The notes under the pieces are model-generated. The model saw only the letters and a program-made list of their open reading frames with translations. It was not told the DNA's origin and searched no databases. Below are positions 22,723-33,861 of a stretch of DNA of 64,000 nt, in pieces. Each line of letters starts with the position of its first letter. Position 1 is the stretch's first letter. Source of the DNA: Lentinula raphanica. Lineage: Eukaryota > Basidiomycota > Agaricomycetes > Agaricales > Omphalotaceae. Location of the stretch: the NCBI GenBank assembly GCA_027919835.1, contig JANVFP010000017.1:1-64000 (forward strand), in the 5' to 3' direction. The position numbers and the translations under genes are program-made.

Positions 22723-23848
22723 TCAGGATCTACCGGAAGACAGCCTCGATACTATAACTGCAAGCGCAATCAGAGCACCCCATCGCCATTTCTCCCAAAG
22801 GATCTGTCCCCAGGATAACGCTACTTCAGCCGCTGCTGAAGCATCATCGCTGGCTTTGGGCTTGATATTTGCCGTGCCTGCTGAGGTTGGTGGGTTCGTC
22901 GTTGATGCTGGCAGCGTATTTGGCAGGACCATAGTAGCAGAGGGAGAGGAAACAGAGCCGGGTGGGTTGAACATTAAGGGAGCAGGTGGTGATGGTTTGC
23001 GTTGTTCGCCCATGTTCGGAAGATCTTTCGGAAATGGTGTGCAAAACTAGGAATGATAGATTGAGTTTTGATTCACAAAGGATGCAAATAATGAACGCAC
23101 GTCTGGAAAAGCCTCTTTGAACCTTGTCTGATTCAAATTCCAAGCATGACTCTTCATCGCTAACTGCCGCTTCTGAGAGTCATTAGAATTGACCGAGCCG
23201 GTGGTCATTTCGTTCGACAGCATGAAAGAGAGTAGACCTGTGAGACTATGGCTCTGTAAATCAGGGATTGCCAATCAGAAGTGAAAGATGGGGACGCACA
23301 TCGTAGCAACACTCCAGGCGGGGTTCCATGAGCCAGGATGGAAATCGGACATTGAGAAGCATATCTTCTTGTCAGGATGGAACCGCCCTGAGGGTGTGAG
23401 CATCTGAGAACAGAGATCAGAGATGATTCCAGTGCTACCGCAGAAGGTGGCGTACCTTGATACCCGGAGGCTTGAATGGATATTCTGGGGGAAATAGGAG
23501 CAAGCCATGGAATTCTCCGCCTGCGAAGGGTGAGTCGGGTGGCCCGCGCTGTTTTGAGGAATTCCAGGTCAGAGGTAGCTGCGCTAGGTCGACAAATGAG
23601 CTGAAAACTCACAATGATATAATTCCCTGTAACGATATTCAGTGGCTAGGTATATAACAGTAAGTCGGCAATTCACATACAGGTGAGTATATTCTTTTCG
23701 TCTGGTACAGCCCAGATAAACGGCGGTGGATCGTTCTGCATCGCAACGAATTCCTTCGTGAGCTGTAACATCGAAAGGCTGTTAGATGACTAATTGCCAA
23801 TATCAGAGGAGATAAACTCACTCGTTTCTGGGCTGCTTTGCTCGCCAT
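22723..23848 (-). CDS. UBC6: Ubiquitin-conjugating enzyme E2, Ubc6-type (ER tail-anchored)
   Basis: Transfers ubiquitin to ER-associated degradation substrates. Seven exons in coding order: 23848-23822, 23762-23681, 23626-23613 (14 nt), 23548-23456, 23403-23300, 23245-23101, 23046-22723; total 789 nt, 262 aa. The E2 fold is clear: [55 protein letters not shown], catalytic Cys87 in [20 protein letters not shown], and the Ubc6-type [20 protein letters not shown] proline/serine-rich linker leads to a C-terminal tail anchor ([16 protein letters not shown]), placing the enzyme on the cytosolic face of the ER. The exon 5/6 acceptor was chosen to restore SVATILTG. A single-copy housekeeping gene lying between duplicated blocks. 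Confidence 0.93.
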
Positions 23849-26530
23849 TGCGAAGAAGATTAGGTGTTGAGTAGATGTAGAAAATTGAGTAAGAGGAAAG
23901 CAATCAACTTGGAGGCACTGTGGTTGTTGATGGTGGTGATGAACGAGGGGTTGGGGCCTGTGACGCAAGATAACACGTGTGACTGTGACTGTATGACAAA
24001 TCACTCTTGCCGATAAACCTCGACGTTCAGTTACTGGCCTCTACTGGCTGAGTGTAAGAAGACTGGCTTCGAACCTGAAGAATATTGTGAACGACTCACC
24101 TTTCGGCTTATATTCTGCTGAAACTATCAGATGAAAAACGCCTAATCGATCTTCTCCATCTCTCAACTGCGTTCAATGCGCGTCCGACACCGACATCTGG
24201 ATATTAGGCAGTCGAAAAGAGTGCGTATCATTGCCTTCACAAATACATCTCCGGCTTTCATACTGAATAAATACAGTAGAAAACAATCATAAGAACTGTG
24301 GTCGGCTTCATAAGGAACTCTTGTCATCGATACGAACACTCACGTGTACTAGTCGGATGTAGATGGCATACGCACGATAGCCAGTGGCCATCGAATGTGC
24401 ACTCGTTCATTCTACTCGTGATTACTGCATACCCTTCACGCGAGTGATTAGTGAAGCGCACCTTTGTCAAGTCAGAACGGCTGACGAGGGTCACGGTAAA
24501 CAAAAGCTAGAAGCCTAGAACTGACTACAGCGAGCTTGTGAGATACAAGCTCGCTGTGGATTCTCATACTTATCGTCATCATTGTCATAGTAGCCGTGCT
24601 CTGGTTTGTTGTTACAGAGCCAGGAGCTTGACTCGCTCAATTTCTTGCTCCCCGTACCCGTTCCGACATCCCCTCGTCTATTGACTCTTCTATTCAACCC
24701 CAACCACTTAAAGATCACAAAGCCGATGCTGATTATCACTTGATGCTGTCGACGTTTCCTCGCCTCATTCACGATCTTCGCAATCTAAACACAACCAGAA
24801 CTTCATGCGTCATATAGGGAAAGCTATTCAAAGAACATTCATTATCTTTGTGGATGGTATTGTTGTGGGTTGATCTTGTATCCTTTGTTCAAGGGAGCCG
24901 TTCCCTCTGACTCGTTGCGGATTGACAGACAAGTTCGCGACAGAATATTTGTGGTCCTAAACACTCAGGAGAGTCATGGCACAGCATTCACAAATACTGT
25001 ATCCCAAACGTCCATAAGCCGAGTTCTGCTTTGCTTGCTCATTTAAACATGCGCGAGGCTTGATTGATCTCAACAGCTCCTATGGAACTTTCTGTACTTT
25101 GTCTGGCCCACAAACCGGTAGCTCCTGTGATACACTGACCAATACTGCGACTCCTTCGAAGGGAAGACCTATGTACTAAGTGCGTTCCTTCTTCATGGCA
25201 TAAAATGCCGCTCACGGACGTGATAGTTCCTCAAAGAAATCAAAACACTGGCCAAAGAGGAAGAAGAAACCGATCGAAAAGAGATTTCACGCCCTGTGTC
25301 CGCGGACAGCTTCAACAAAACAAGCCTAGACTGCGTACGATCTACGTTGTTCTGAAAACAGAGCAGTCTGCCCCAGAATGGACCAACTTCCTTTCGACAT
25401 TCTTGATCTCCGCATCGAAAATCGTACACCAGAACTCCCGCAACCAGTACGGAAAACCCACACACATTCTGTCAGAACGGCATAGCTTTCAACTATCACT
25501 GGAAGCCTATAACTGGCTCCGATCTGCTTCTTACGCCGGCGAAAACCGCTCTTCCCATTCAATCATACGAGCACCGCAGTGCCACCACTGTATGGACATC
25601 GGGATTGGGCAATAAGGACAGAAGCATGTTTTTCATTTATTATTAGAACGCTGAGGCTGCCGTTTAGAGTCCTTTTTTACGGCTTTTTCAGCCCTTCCCG
25701 TTGAAGTATTTCTTGTTCATCACGGAGTAGATACCAACCTTGCTGTGTCTGCTTCTTGCCATGATACATCTATCGCGAAGTTTTCTATCTTGGCGGCGTT
25801 CGGATGGAACTTGTTCGTAGATGCTACCCACTCGCGCGTGGAGAAACCTCAGGCAAACACAAAGTAAACCCTCATGCGGCCTGCATCTTCTTTCTCATAT
25901 TCACAACTTCCTCTCTAGAAACCCATTCTTTCCGTAAGGCCATGACCACGTCGTATTCGGTGTCTGTCCCAGTTATACATGGCGACTCCGAAGCGGAGGT
26001 TTGGCAGCACGGTGTAGCATAGGTTTTTTCTGACTCAGAACATGTAGTGCCACCCGCTAAAACTCTATATTCATCATGATCATCTGGTACCAATTCTGGT
26101 ATGGGAGAGGAGTGCTGGGTACTCGAAGGTCTGTACATCTATGTAGGACAACGGTCGCGGCTGCCGCGCCAGAGAGAATCTCTTACGATCATCTCTGACC
26201 GACATTGTTTTGGAGGAGTCTACGCATGAATGCTTTTCAGATAATCAACGATCACTAGAAGATATATTCATTGCAGAATCGTCGTCAATCACCGCCTCTC
26301 GCATTGACATCGGGATCGGAAGGAAGAAGGTTTAGGCCGCCAAAGTTAACCGAATTCCAGGAGTCTTCGCAACGATGGACTTACCCATCCGATACTGATA
26401 TGGTATGTAGTGGTGTGGAATCTACGAGCTTATCTGAGTCTTCTTCTTTGCGTGATATCCATTTGTCGCAGCTTTCACTTCTTCTTCTTCTTCCCCTCAG
26501 ACTATGTACTTCGAGCTCTGTTGTGGAAAT
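23849..26530. other. Non-coding or decayed sequence upstream of the first membrane-protein gene
   Basis: From about 24125 this is the 5' half of direct-duplication copy 1. It holds a short hydrophobic frame (LIVIIVIVAVLWFVVTEPGA then stop, about 24567-24629) that stays open in copy 2. It also holds the empty target site CCTAG at 25325-25329, corresponding to the LTR insertion in copy 2. No complete gene is supported. Confidence 0.5.
24527..24557. repeat. Perfect 13-bp inverted repeat (hairpin)
   Basis: Arms ACAGCGAGCTTGT (24527-24539) and ACAAGCTCGCTGT (24545-24557) with a GAGAT loop. The second arm is absent from the matching place in duplication copy 2 (~30065), so it arose in copy 1 or was lost from copy 2. 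Confidence 0.85.
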
Positions 26531-28121
26531 ATGGTAGGCGGGTCATCTCACCGTGGCTCCTCTGGAACTATACTCAGGCCTGCTGGCACTGTCGCTTCCG
26601 ATCCCTTTCATTCCAGTCTACTCGCTCGATGCCTCTTCCACCTTACCATATTCCTTTCGATAACCAATGCAAACGCTCAGACTAAGGCGGCCTCGCTCAA
26701 GCCGGTAGAAACATTGAAAGCCGCCTACAATGATGCCACACCACTGGCACCAAAGATCCAAAATGCCACATGCGAAGCTGGGTTCGATTGGGCCAACAAT
26801 GCTGCAGGATTTTCACCTTGCGTTATGGCAGCGGCAGCCGTCGCTTGCAACACAGCACATATCGGTACTTCGTCTTTCGGGGCTACTCTCACAGTTCACT
26901 AATTTTTCTCACTCTTTGTTGCTGAAAACGTTCCATCTAGGTCATAACGTTCCACCGTTAATTCCTGGTTCCCATTACGATCCTCCGAGTCTGGCCAATA
27001 ACACAGTCAACGTGTGTCAATGGTGCGTTGCAGAGGTTACACGGCATCCTTTTTGCAACTCACAGTTTCGCCTCCTAGCTCATGGGCAGCATACAACTTG
27101 ATCAGTATGTGCACTCTTTGCCAAGGAGAGATATATTCACTTTTTCTGTGAGTAACGTTATCAATACCCGTTCAACTCACGAAACGAATTCGCAGTTCAT
27201 TTCAACCTCCTTAGGTGGGAACATTACATCACCGAGTGCGATGATTTCACACAAAACAACTCGTATGCTCTTTGACATTTATCTCTGACTTGGTTTTCTT
27301 AACTCACCACCTCACAACACTAGTTATTTTCCATCGAGCTACGAGCCATTCCTCCCTTTGAACTACAGCATCCCTTACTACGCTCAAACTGATCGTAAGA
27401 GTCATTTCGTGATAGGAGGGGCATCGTAGTGCTAACAATATCATTTTCCTTAGCTACGCAATGGTTCGAAGGTGTATTTAACATCACGCAAGCCAAGGGC
27501 CTCGCCGATGGTACCTTATCCCTGCAGAGCCCTGTTGCAACCCACAACTCAAACACGACTCCGGTTGCAGCTATCGTCGGGGGATCAGTCGGCGTTGCAG
27601 TCGTGCTGCTTTGCTTCCTCGGTGTCATAATCTGGATGCGTAGACGAAGGTCTCGAGCAGCAACTAGGCACCAGAATATCTCTACTCCCTCGAACAGGCA
27701 TTGTCCTATGTCAGCAGCGGTCATGAACGGAACTGATCGAGCACCCAGTGATGCCGGTATTCGAGACGGCGGGTACTTTTCGAGGATATTTACATCTGAA
27801 TCGGGCAGTACTGTGCGGAATAGTCAGATACCCAGACCATATACAAAATCCTATAGCCATAGTCTGAGTGATGACTCTACGGTCTATACACGACAAAACG
27901 ACGTGCTGCCAGTACCGCGCCCACCAGTGTATACCAATTCCCATGCACAGGGTTCTCAGGCTCCAGGTCATCTCTGGCAGATCGGGCGTTACTCCAGTGC
28001 CCCGTACACAGCTGTACCGACGATCGTAGAGAACGTGCCTAGGAGCACGTCTAGTAGTCGACGGCCTGATAGCCCTCCTCCGTATGAGGCAGTAATAGCT
28101 GATAGTAGGATATCTGAATAG
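26531..28121 (+). CDS. Single-pass membrane protein with Cys-rich ectodomain and PPxY tail, copy 1
   Basis: Exons 26531-26864, 26941-27022, 27079-27147, 27215-27262, 27324-27394 and 27454-28121 total 1272 nt, 423 aa. Order: a hydrophobic signal-like stretch (LLARCLFHLTIFLSITNANA) about 30 residues after the start; an ectodomain with CEAGFDWANNAAGFSPCVMA, VCQCSWAAYNLISMCTLCQG and WEHYITECDDF; a Ser/Thr-rich stalk; a transmembrane helix at about residues 239-262 (VAAIVGGSVGVAVVLLCFLG) followed by MRRRR; and a Ser-rich cytoplasmic tail ending SPPPYEAV. The Cys pattern resembles a common, uncharacterised Agaricomycete surface-protein family. The PPxY motif could recruit a Nedd4/Rsp5-type ubiquitin ligase (inference). 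The Met that heads the signal peptide in copy 2 is replaced here, so translation must start upstream. Confidence 0.85.
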
Positions 28122-28125
28122 CACT

Positions 28126-29649
28126 CGGAGTCTCGGCTACATTCGTTGCTGCAGCATAGTAACTTTGATAGTATTTTTTGTATCACTCTACTAATATCAT
28201 TCACTGTAGCTTCAATCAGGCTTTCTTTTGAGTATGCTGCTCGAACGTACACGAACGTGATTTAGACTCTGCCCGAAAACTCAAAAGAGATTGCCTCAAA
28301 ATGGCCCGCGAACTCAGAGTCGACCGCAAACTCGTCTTCTCAAGGCAGACAACATATACCTATTAAGTACCTCTTGACACTTTGAGTCGATAGAAGGGAC
28401 CGCAAATAAAAGATCAATCATTGATTTGTGTACTATGGTGTTCATTCAACTTCAATAAGTATGCACAAAAAATACTTGGTGACCTCAAATACTAGCCCGT
28501 GCCGAACCCGCGCTAGGATTTTTGGGGGCCGACAGTCTGCGGCATAAGTGCGGCATCTAGATTCCAATTTCTCACACTCCCTCGTTCACTCCAGGTTCAC
28601 TCTTTCTCTCCGACCTCGATCTCAGCTTCTCAACGCGTGAGGACCCTGTGAAGATGCTCAAGACCGTAGGAAGGATTATTTGACTGATAGGGTATAGCTC
28701 TTAGAGGGTTGGAGGCGCAATGTTGCAGCTGCTTACCATTGCCAATACTTTGTGTGTGAACTGTCGAGACTTTGTTCTCTCACTGACGAGGACCTGCTTT
28801 AGGTTGGGACTATCCTCGAGTCTGATGTCACTAACACTATACTGGCGGCGACAACAAGATGAGGAGCGAAAATGAAAAAGACGCGATGAGAAAGGACTCG
28901 CCTTTACTCTAACTGCTTCTTCCTCGTCAATGGCATCATCTTCAAGCCCTAGACGCTTCACATTCTCAAGCGCGGAAACTCAAGTTGCCATCTGACTTCT
29001 GGTTCAGAAACTTTGTTAGTCTCTGTTCTGTTCAGTTTATCGCTTGTGGCTCATTGTCTATTCACCTCGTTTCTTCTTTTTCACAGAGCTCGTTCCTTTA
29101 TACTACTCATACATAGTTCCTTGACACACGACGTGCGCTTTTTTACTTGCCTCCGCATCTCCTATCTCAATCGTCATCACAGCCCACAGCCCATCTGGAA
29201 CGACGACCTTCTCCGTTCCCAAAGTTATCCTCAGATTGTTGCATCCCTTGTGAAGCCCAGCACCCCGTCTTCATTCAAACTTCGAACGCCAAATTCTTGT
29301 GGAAGACGATAGACGGCCATGGCGCCCACGAAAACAGAGAGACCGCAAATACGAAGAGGACCACGGAGATGACATGGGCGCACTGATGAACGAGGGTTTG
29401 GTATGAACTCTTCTCTCGCCTCTTCACCCTCCACCGCTCGCACATTCACCTCCTGATGCAGGATGACGACAGGGTTCAGATAGGGCAAGGACGCAGGAAC
29501 GGGTGACCATAAGGACGAGGATGGTGATGAAGACAACGTGGACAAAGACCGCAATGGCCGATTTATGCAGCCCGTGGACGGCCAGCCCCTCATTTAGGCA
29601 TGGCTCCATGAGCTGCTGAAGCAACTTTGGACCCCTTACCCGCCAGCCA
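28126..29649. other. Spacer between direct-duplication copies
   Basis: No gene is supported. A short patch at about 28597-28622 (TTTCTCTCCGACCTCGA) recurs at about 9523-9540 and, inverted, near 36060 in the protease 5' flanks, suggesting a dispersed fragment. Pyrimidine-rich frames at 29013-29386 look non-coding. Confidence 0.45.
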
Positions 29650-30884
29650 CCCGAGCCCCATCCGACAGTTGGAAACCCCGCACCCCCTGGAATCTTCTCT
29701 ATCCCTCGACCGCATTCAAAGCGCGCCCGACACTACCATCTGGGTATTAGACGGACCAAAGAGTGCGTATCTTCGCCTTCTCAAATACATCTCCGGCTCT
29801 CATACTGGACAAATTCAGTAGAAAGCAATCTCAAGCACTATGGCTGGCTGAACAAGGTTTCTGTGTCACTGCAGACAGTCACATGTAGAAGCATGTAGTA
29901 GACGGCATACCCGCCAATATTCCAGTGGCTTTCTCATTGAACGTGCATTTTCTACTCGTGACCACTGGAACAGCCTTCACGCGAGTGATCAGTGAAGTGC
30001 ATCTTTGCTAAGTCAGAACGGCTCATGAGGGTCACGGTAAGCAAAAATAGAAGCTAGAACTGACTACAGCGAGCTTATATCTCATATCGTTATTATTGTC
30101 ATAGCAGCCGTGCTCTGGTTTGTTGTTACAGAGCCAGGAGCTTGCTTCGCTCACTTGCTTGCTCCCCGTACCCGTTCCGACATCCCCTTGTCTATCGACT
30201 CTTCCGTTCAACCCCAACTACTCAAGCATCATGAAGCCGACGCTGATTATCACTTGATGTTGTCGCCGTTTCTTCTCTCATTCACGATCTTCGCAATCTA
30301 AACACAACTAGAACTTCATGCTTCGTATCGGGAAAGCTATTCGAAGAACATTCAATATGTAATTGTTTGCTAGCCATACTCGAACACGACTCGTAGATGG
30401 TAATCTTGTGAGTTGCGATAGACAATCGACCGTTGAACGTTCCCTTTGACTCGTTGCTGATTTACAGACAGGTTGCGACAGAATGTTTGTGGACCTAAAC
30501 ACTCAGGAGAATCAATTACGACAAATGCTGTGTCCGAAACGTCCATATGCCGAGTTCTGCTAATTGCTTGCTCAATCTGACACGCGCAAGGCTTGAATGA
30601 GATTTCACCAATTTCTACGGAACTCTCTTTTTGAGGACTGAAATTTGTATTGCCCACACAGTATCTCCTGTGATATACTGATCAATACTGCGACTCCTTC
30701 GAAGGGAAGACTGTCAAGTGAGTACCTTCTTCATGGCACATAGTGCCGCTCACGAACGTGACGGTTCCTCAAAGGATAGTTCCCCCATAGAAATCAAAAT
30801 ACTGGCCAAAGAGGAAGCAGGAAACCTATCGAAAAGAGGTTTCACGCCCTGTGTCCGCGGACAGCTTCAACAAAACAGGCCTAG

Positions 30885-31048
30885 TGTAACGCCTATTAGC
30901 GCCCGTAGCCATAGATAGTAGTACCGGTCCGTTTACGGTAGCTCTTTCTTTTGTTTTAACCACCACGATAGTATACTTCGGTCTATTTTCTGCAATAGAA
31001 CGAGTAATTATTCAATGGTTGAGACATTGTAAGTAAGGAGCCTTTACA
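30885..31048 (+). repeat. Left LTR
   Basis: 164 bp, TG..CA ends, identical to 32368-32531 base for base on visual comparison. Confidence 0.95.
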
Positions 31049-31091
31049 CTTTTTTGAATAATCTCGCCCTGCGGGGCTATTTCAGCAAAAT

Positions 31092-32216
31092 ATGACCGCT
31101 ATACTTCCTGCTAGTCCTCTCACTCCTGCTACCTCTCTCCTCTCGCAAATCTGGAATCTCAAACTTCCAGAAACTTCACTTTCTTGTCCGGCAATAATCC
31201 ATCTTAATTCCTCGGACTACTCTCAGTTGCTCAAGTACTACAAGTACATCTGGGAGTCACAGTCACCTCAGGCTGCATGGAATTGGCTAATGGAGAGAAT
31301 GGTTCAGGATGCTACTCTCAGGTGTAGTTGGGCTGTTGGGAAGGAGGAAATCTCAGTGGAAGGATGTTTCTCAAAGATTGGGGCAGTCAAGAAGTTGTGT
31401 GATGAGCTGTCACCTTTTGGGCATGGTTCTACCCCTTCTACTACAGCTAAACCTCTTCAGGACACATCCATCCCTTCCTCAGCCTCTGCTACACACCCTC
31501 CAGCTTCTCTCATATCTCCACAGTCAACCCTCAGAGCTGCCAGTTCACCCAGTCACCCATGCAGCTCTCCTTCTGTTCATTCCTCTATTCATCCCACTGT
31601 ATCTCTTCCTCCTGGCCTTCCCAAATACTCTGAACTCAATAAGGAGTATTTTCCTCCTTCTAGGCCACCACAGCACATTCCCTCTGCTGTTCCCTCTTCC
31701 ATTGCCAACTCTCCACCGTGTATTCCTCCATCTCCGTGTATTGCTCAAACACGTGACCTAGGGTTTTCGGTCACACCGAATTCGGATTCGGCGTCAAAAA
31801 TGGGTCCAGAACGAGCCCCAACTTACCCAGATCGATGCAAGGATCACTCAGCCATGAAACCGCCTCCTCGTCATACTCCTCATCATCTTGGGATCAGAAG
31901 CGGTGTACTACAACGGGTCAGACGTAACGTTCATGGGCCTTTTGGCACGCTTTTGCGTAAGTCTAGACGTCGACACATTGGAGACCATATTTCCGATTCA
32001 GCTTCATCTGTTTCGGAAAGTTCTTCCTGTTCGCCGGTTGATCCACATGGTCACAGATGTTCCCCTCATCTGTGTGGTCACTCTTGGCGTTGGCGAATAA
32101 CATCATCTGATTCTGGCTCACTGCAGAATTTTGGTCATCTACATTCGAAGGGCCTTTCGAACAAGATATTGTTGGAACTCGCTAGTGTTATTCATACAAT
32201 TTTACTTGGAGGTTAG
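31092..32216 (+). CDS. Gag-like/unknown protein of the LTR element
   Basis: A 374-codon frame starting 44 nt inside the left LTR and filling most of the interior. The N-terminal ~110 residues look structured (SSDYSQLLKYYKYIWESQSP, AAWNWLMERMVQDATLRCSW). A Pro/Ser-rich linker follows, then an Arg/His/Ser-rich tail. The position fits gag, but I see no CCHC zinc knuckle, protease or polymerase motif. It could be a gag relic or a captured host sequence. Intactness argues for recent activity. Confidence 0.6.
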   Translation: MTAILPASPLTPATSLLSQIWNLKLPETSLSCPAIIHLNSSDYSQLLKYYKYIWESQSPQAAWNWLMERMVQDATLRCSWAVGKEEISVEGCFSKIGAVKKLCDELSPFGHGSTPSTTAKPLQDTSIPSSASATHPPASLISPQSTLRAASSPSHPCSSPSVHSSIHPTVSLPPGLPKYSELNKEYFPPSRPPQHIPSAVPSSIANSPPCIPPSPCIAQTRDLGFSVTPNSDSASKMGPERAPTYPDRCKDHSAMKPPPRHTPHHLGIRSGVLQRVRRNVHGPFGTLLRKSRRRHIGDHISDSASSVSESSSCSPVDPHGHRCSPHLCGHSWRWRITSSDSGSLQNFGHLHSKGLSNKILLELASVIHTILLGG

Positions 32217-32355
32217 TACTTATGTTCTTGGTATGAGTTTTGGAAATTTTTTTTTCTTTCAATTATGCTCTCATCTATGCCACACTATCCTATGCTTCAA
32301 GTCGATCCCCTCTTTCATTATTCTCTCTTTACGATTGATCTTATGGGCTCAATCT

Positions 32356-32367
32356 GGTGGGGGAGGG
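32356..32367 (+). promoter_or_regulatory. Polypurine tract of LTR element
   Basis: GGTGGGGGAGGG directly upstream of the right LTR, in the expected place for plus-strand priming. Confidence 0.7.
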
Positions 32368-32531
32368 TGTAACGCCTATTAGCGCCCGTAGCCATAGATA
32401 GTAGTACCGGTCCGTTTACGGTAGCTCTTTCTTTTGTTTTAACCACCACGATAGTATACTTCGGTCTATTTTCTGCAATAGAACGAGTAATTATTCAATG
32501 GTTGAGACATTGTAAGTAAGGAGCCTTTACA
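32368..32531 (+). repeat. Right LTR
   Basis: 164 bp, identical to the left LTR, followed by the target-site duplication CCTAG (32532-32536). Confidence 0.95.
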
Positions 32532-33861
32532 CCTAGACTGCGTACAATCTACGTTATTCTGATTTCAGAGCAGTCTACACCAGAATGGATCAACTTCCTT
32601 TCAACATTCTTGATCTCCGCATCGATAATCGTACACATGGACTCCCACAACCAGTACGGAAAACTCACACACATCCTGTCAGACCGGCATAGCTTTTCAA
32701 CTATCGCGGAACCCTCTAACAGGTAACTGGCACCAATCTCCTTCTTACACCGGCGAAAACCGTTCTTGCCATTCAGTCAAAGTTCGAGCACCATTGTTAC
32801 TGTATGGACATTGGTCAATCACAAGCCCTCAGACTGACATCGGGATTGGGCAATGAGGACAGAAGCATGTTTTTCATTTAGATTGCTGAGGGCTGCCGTT
32901 TAGAGTCCTTCTATTCTTACGGCTAGTTCAACCCTTCCCGTCGAAGGTTTTGTTGTTCATCACGGAGTAGATCCCATGAACCTTGCTGTGTCTGCTTCCT
33001 GCCATGAGTTATCTATCGCGAAGCTTTCTATTCTTGATGATGTTCGGTTGGAACTTGTTCGTAGAGGTTGCCCCACCCCGCGCGGGGCGAAACCCCAGGC
33101 AAAGACAAGGTGAACACTCATGTTGCCTGTACCTTCTCTCTCCATACTCACAAGCACTTCTTTTCCAGAATCCCATTCCTCCCGCCAGACGCACGACCGG
33201 CGACTTTGAAGCGAAGGTTTGACAGTGGCACGGTGTGGCATAGGCTTTTTGACTCAGGCCATCTAGTAGAGTCAACCGGTGGACCTTTCAGTGGATTACA
33301 ATCTTGTACAACTGATCCTAGTATGGGGGTACTGGAAGGTCTGTCAATCCTAGCCAACCCTTGCACTTTCAATCGCTGCTAGCTCGTCGGAGAGTACCAC
33401 ATACCATAGGTTCGTCTCTTCTCGACATTATTTACTTCCATGATTCTACACATCAGCTACCACTGAAGTCTGATACCGAAATAGACGTGAGCTATCACCC
33501 TTTCAATTATCCGGGAGCTCTTTCAATTGGCGCCTGATACCGGCAAGAAAGTATCGCTCCTTTTCAAGTATACAGCCATCACCAGAATCAATACTCATTG
33601 GACAATCATTGTCAATCACAGGTTCTCGGATTGACATCGGGATTGGAAAAGAAGCAGTTTTCTTCAGAAGAGTCCAACTTGGGAGTCGCCAATCTGAGTT
33701 CCATGAGTCTTCAATACGAGTGACTTCCCGTCCGATATTTTTCTGGTTTGTCATGTTGTGGATTCTACGAGCTTATCTGATTCTTCTTCCTTCCGTTATT
33801 CATTTGTCGCAGGGTTTTCTTCCTTCTTCCCCCACATTCGTTCGAGCTCCGCTGTGGAAAT

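Larger units (their letters stand above)
24125..28125 (+). repeat. Direct segmental duplication, copy 1
   Basis: About 4.0 kb matching 29650-35435 in the same orientation once the 1.65-kb LTR element is removed from copy 2. Landmarks in order: GTATTAG/AAAGAGTGCGTAT, AGCCAGGAGCTTG...CGTTCCGACATCCCC, TTTCACGCCCTGTGTCCGCG, and the six-exon membrane-protein gene. Boundaries are approximate. Confidence 0.85.
30885..32531 (+). mobile_element. Non-autonomous LTR retrotransposon (1,647 bp)
   Basis: Two 164-bp LTRs, identical by eye, bound a 1,319-bp interior. Ends are TGTAACGCC...CTTTACA (TG..CA). The element is flanked by the direct repeat CCTAG at 30880-30884 and 32532-32536. A polypurine tract (GGTGGGGGAGGG) abuts the right LTR. 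The paralogous empty site at 25325-25329 has a single CCTAG. The interior holds one long frame and no reverse transcriptase, RNase H, protease or integrase, so movement would depend on an autonomous partner. I could not identify a primer-binding site. Identical LTRs mean recent insertion. Confidence 0.93.

Noticed and set aside
24030..24110. Possible minus-strand tRNA with a B-box-like GGTTCGAAGCC
   Set aside because: No acceptable A box, acceptor stem or anticodon arm could be drawn around it.
28597..28622. CT-rich patch as a third protease-arm copy
   Set aside because: Only about 20 bp match the arm 5' flanks; no coding sequence or further collinearity was seen.
31309..31761. 150-codon second frame inside the LTR element
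   Set aside because: Overlaps the longer 374-codon frame and consists of Leu/Pro-rich translation of its Ser/Pro linker.
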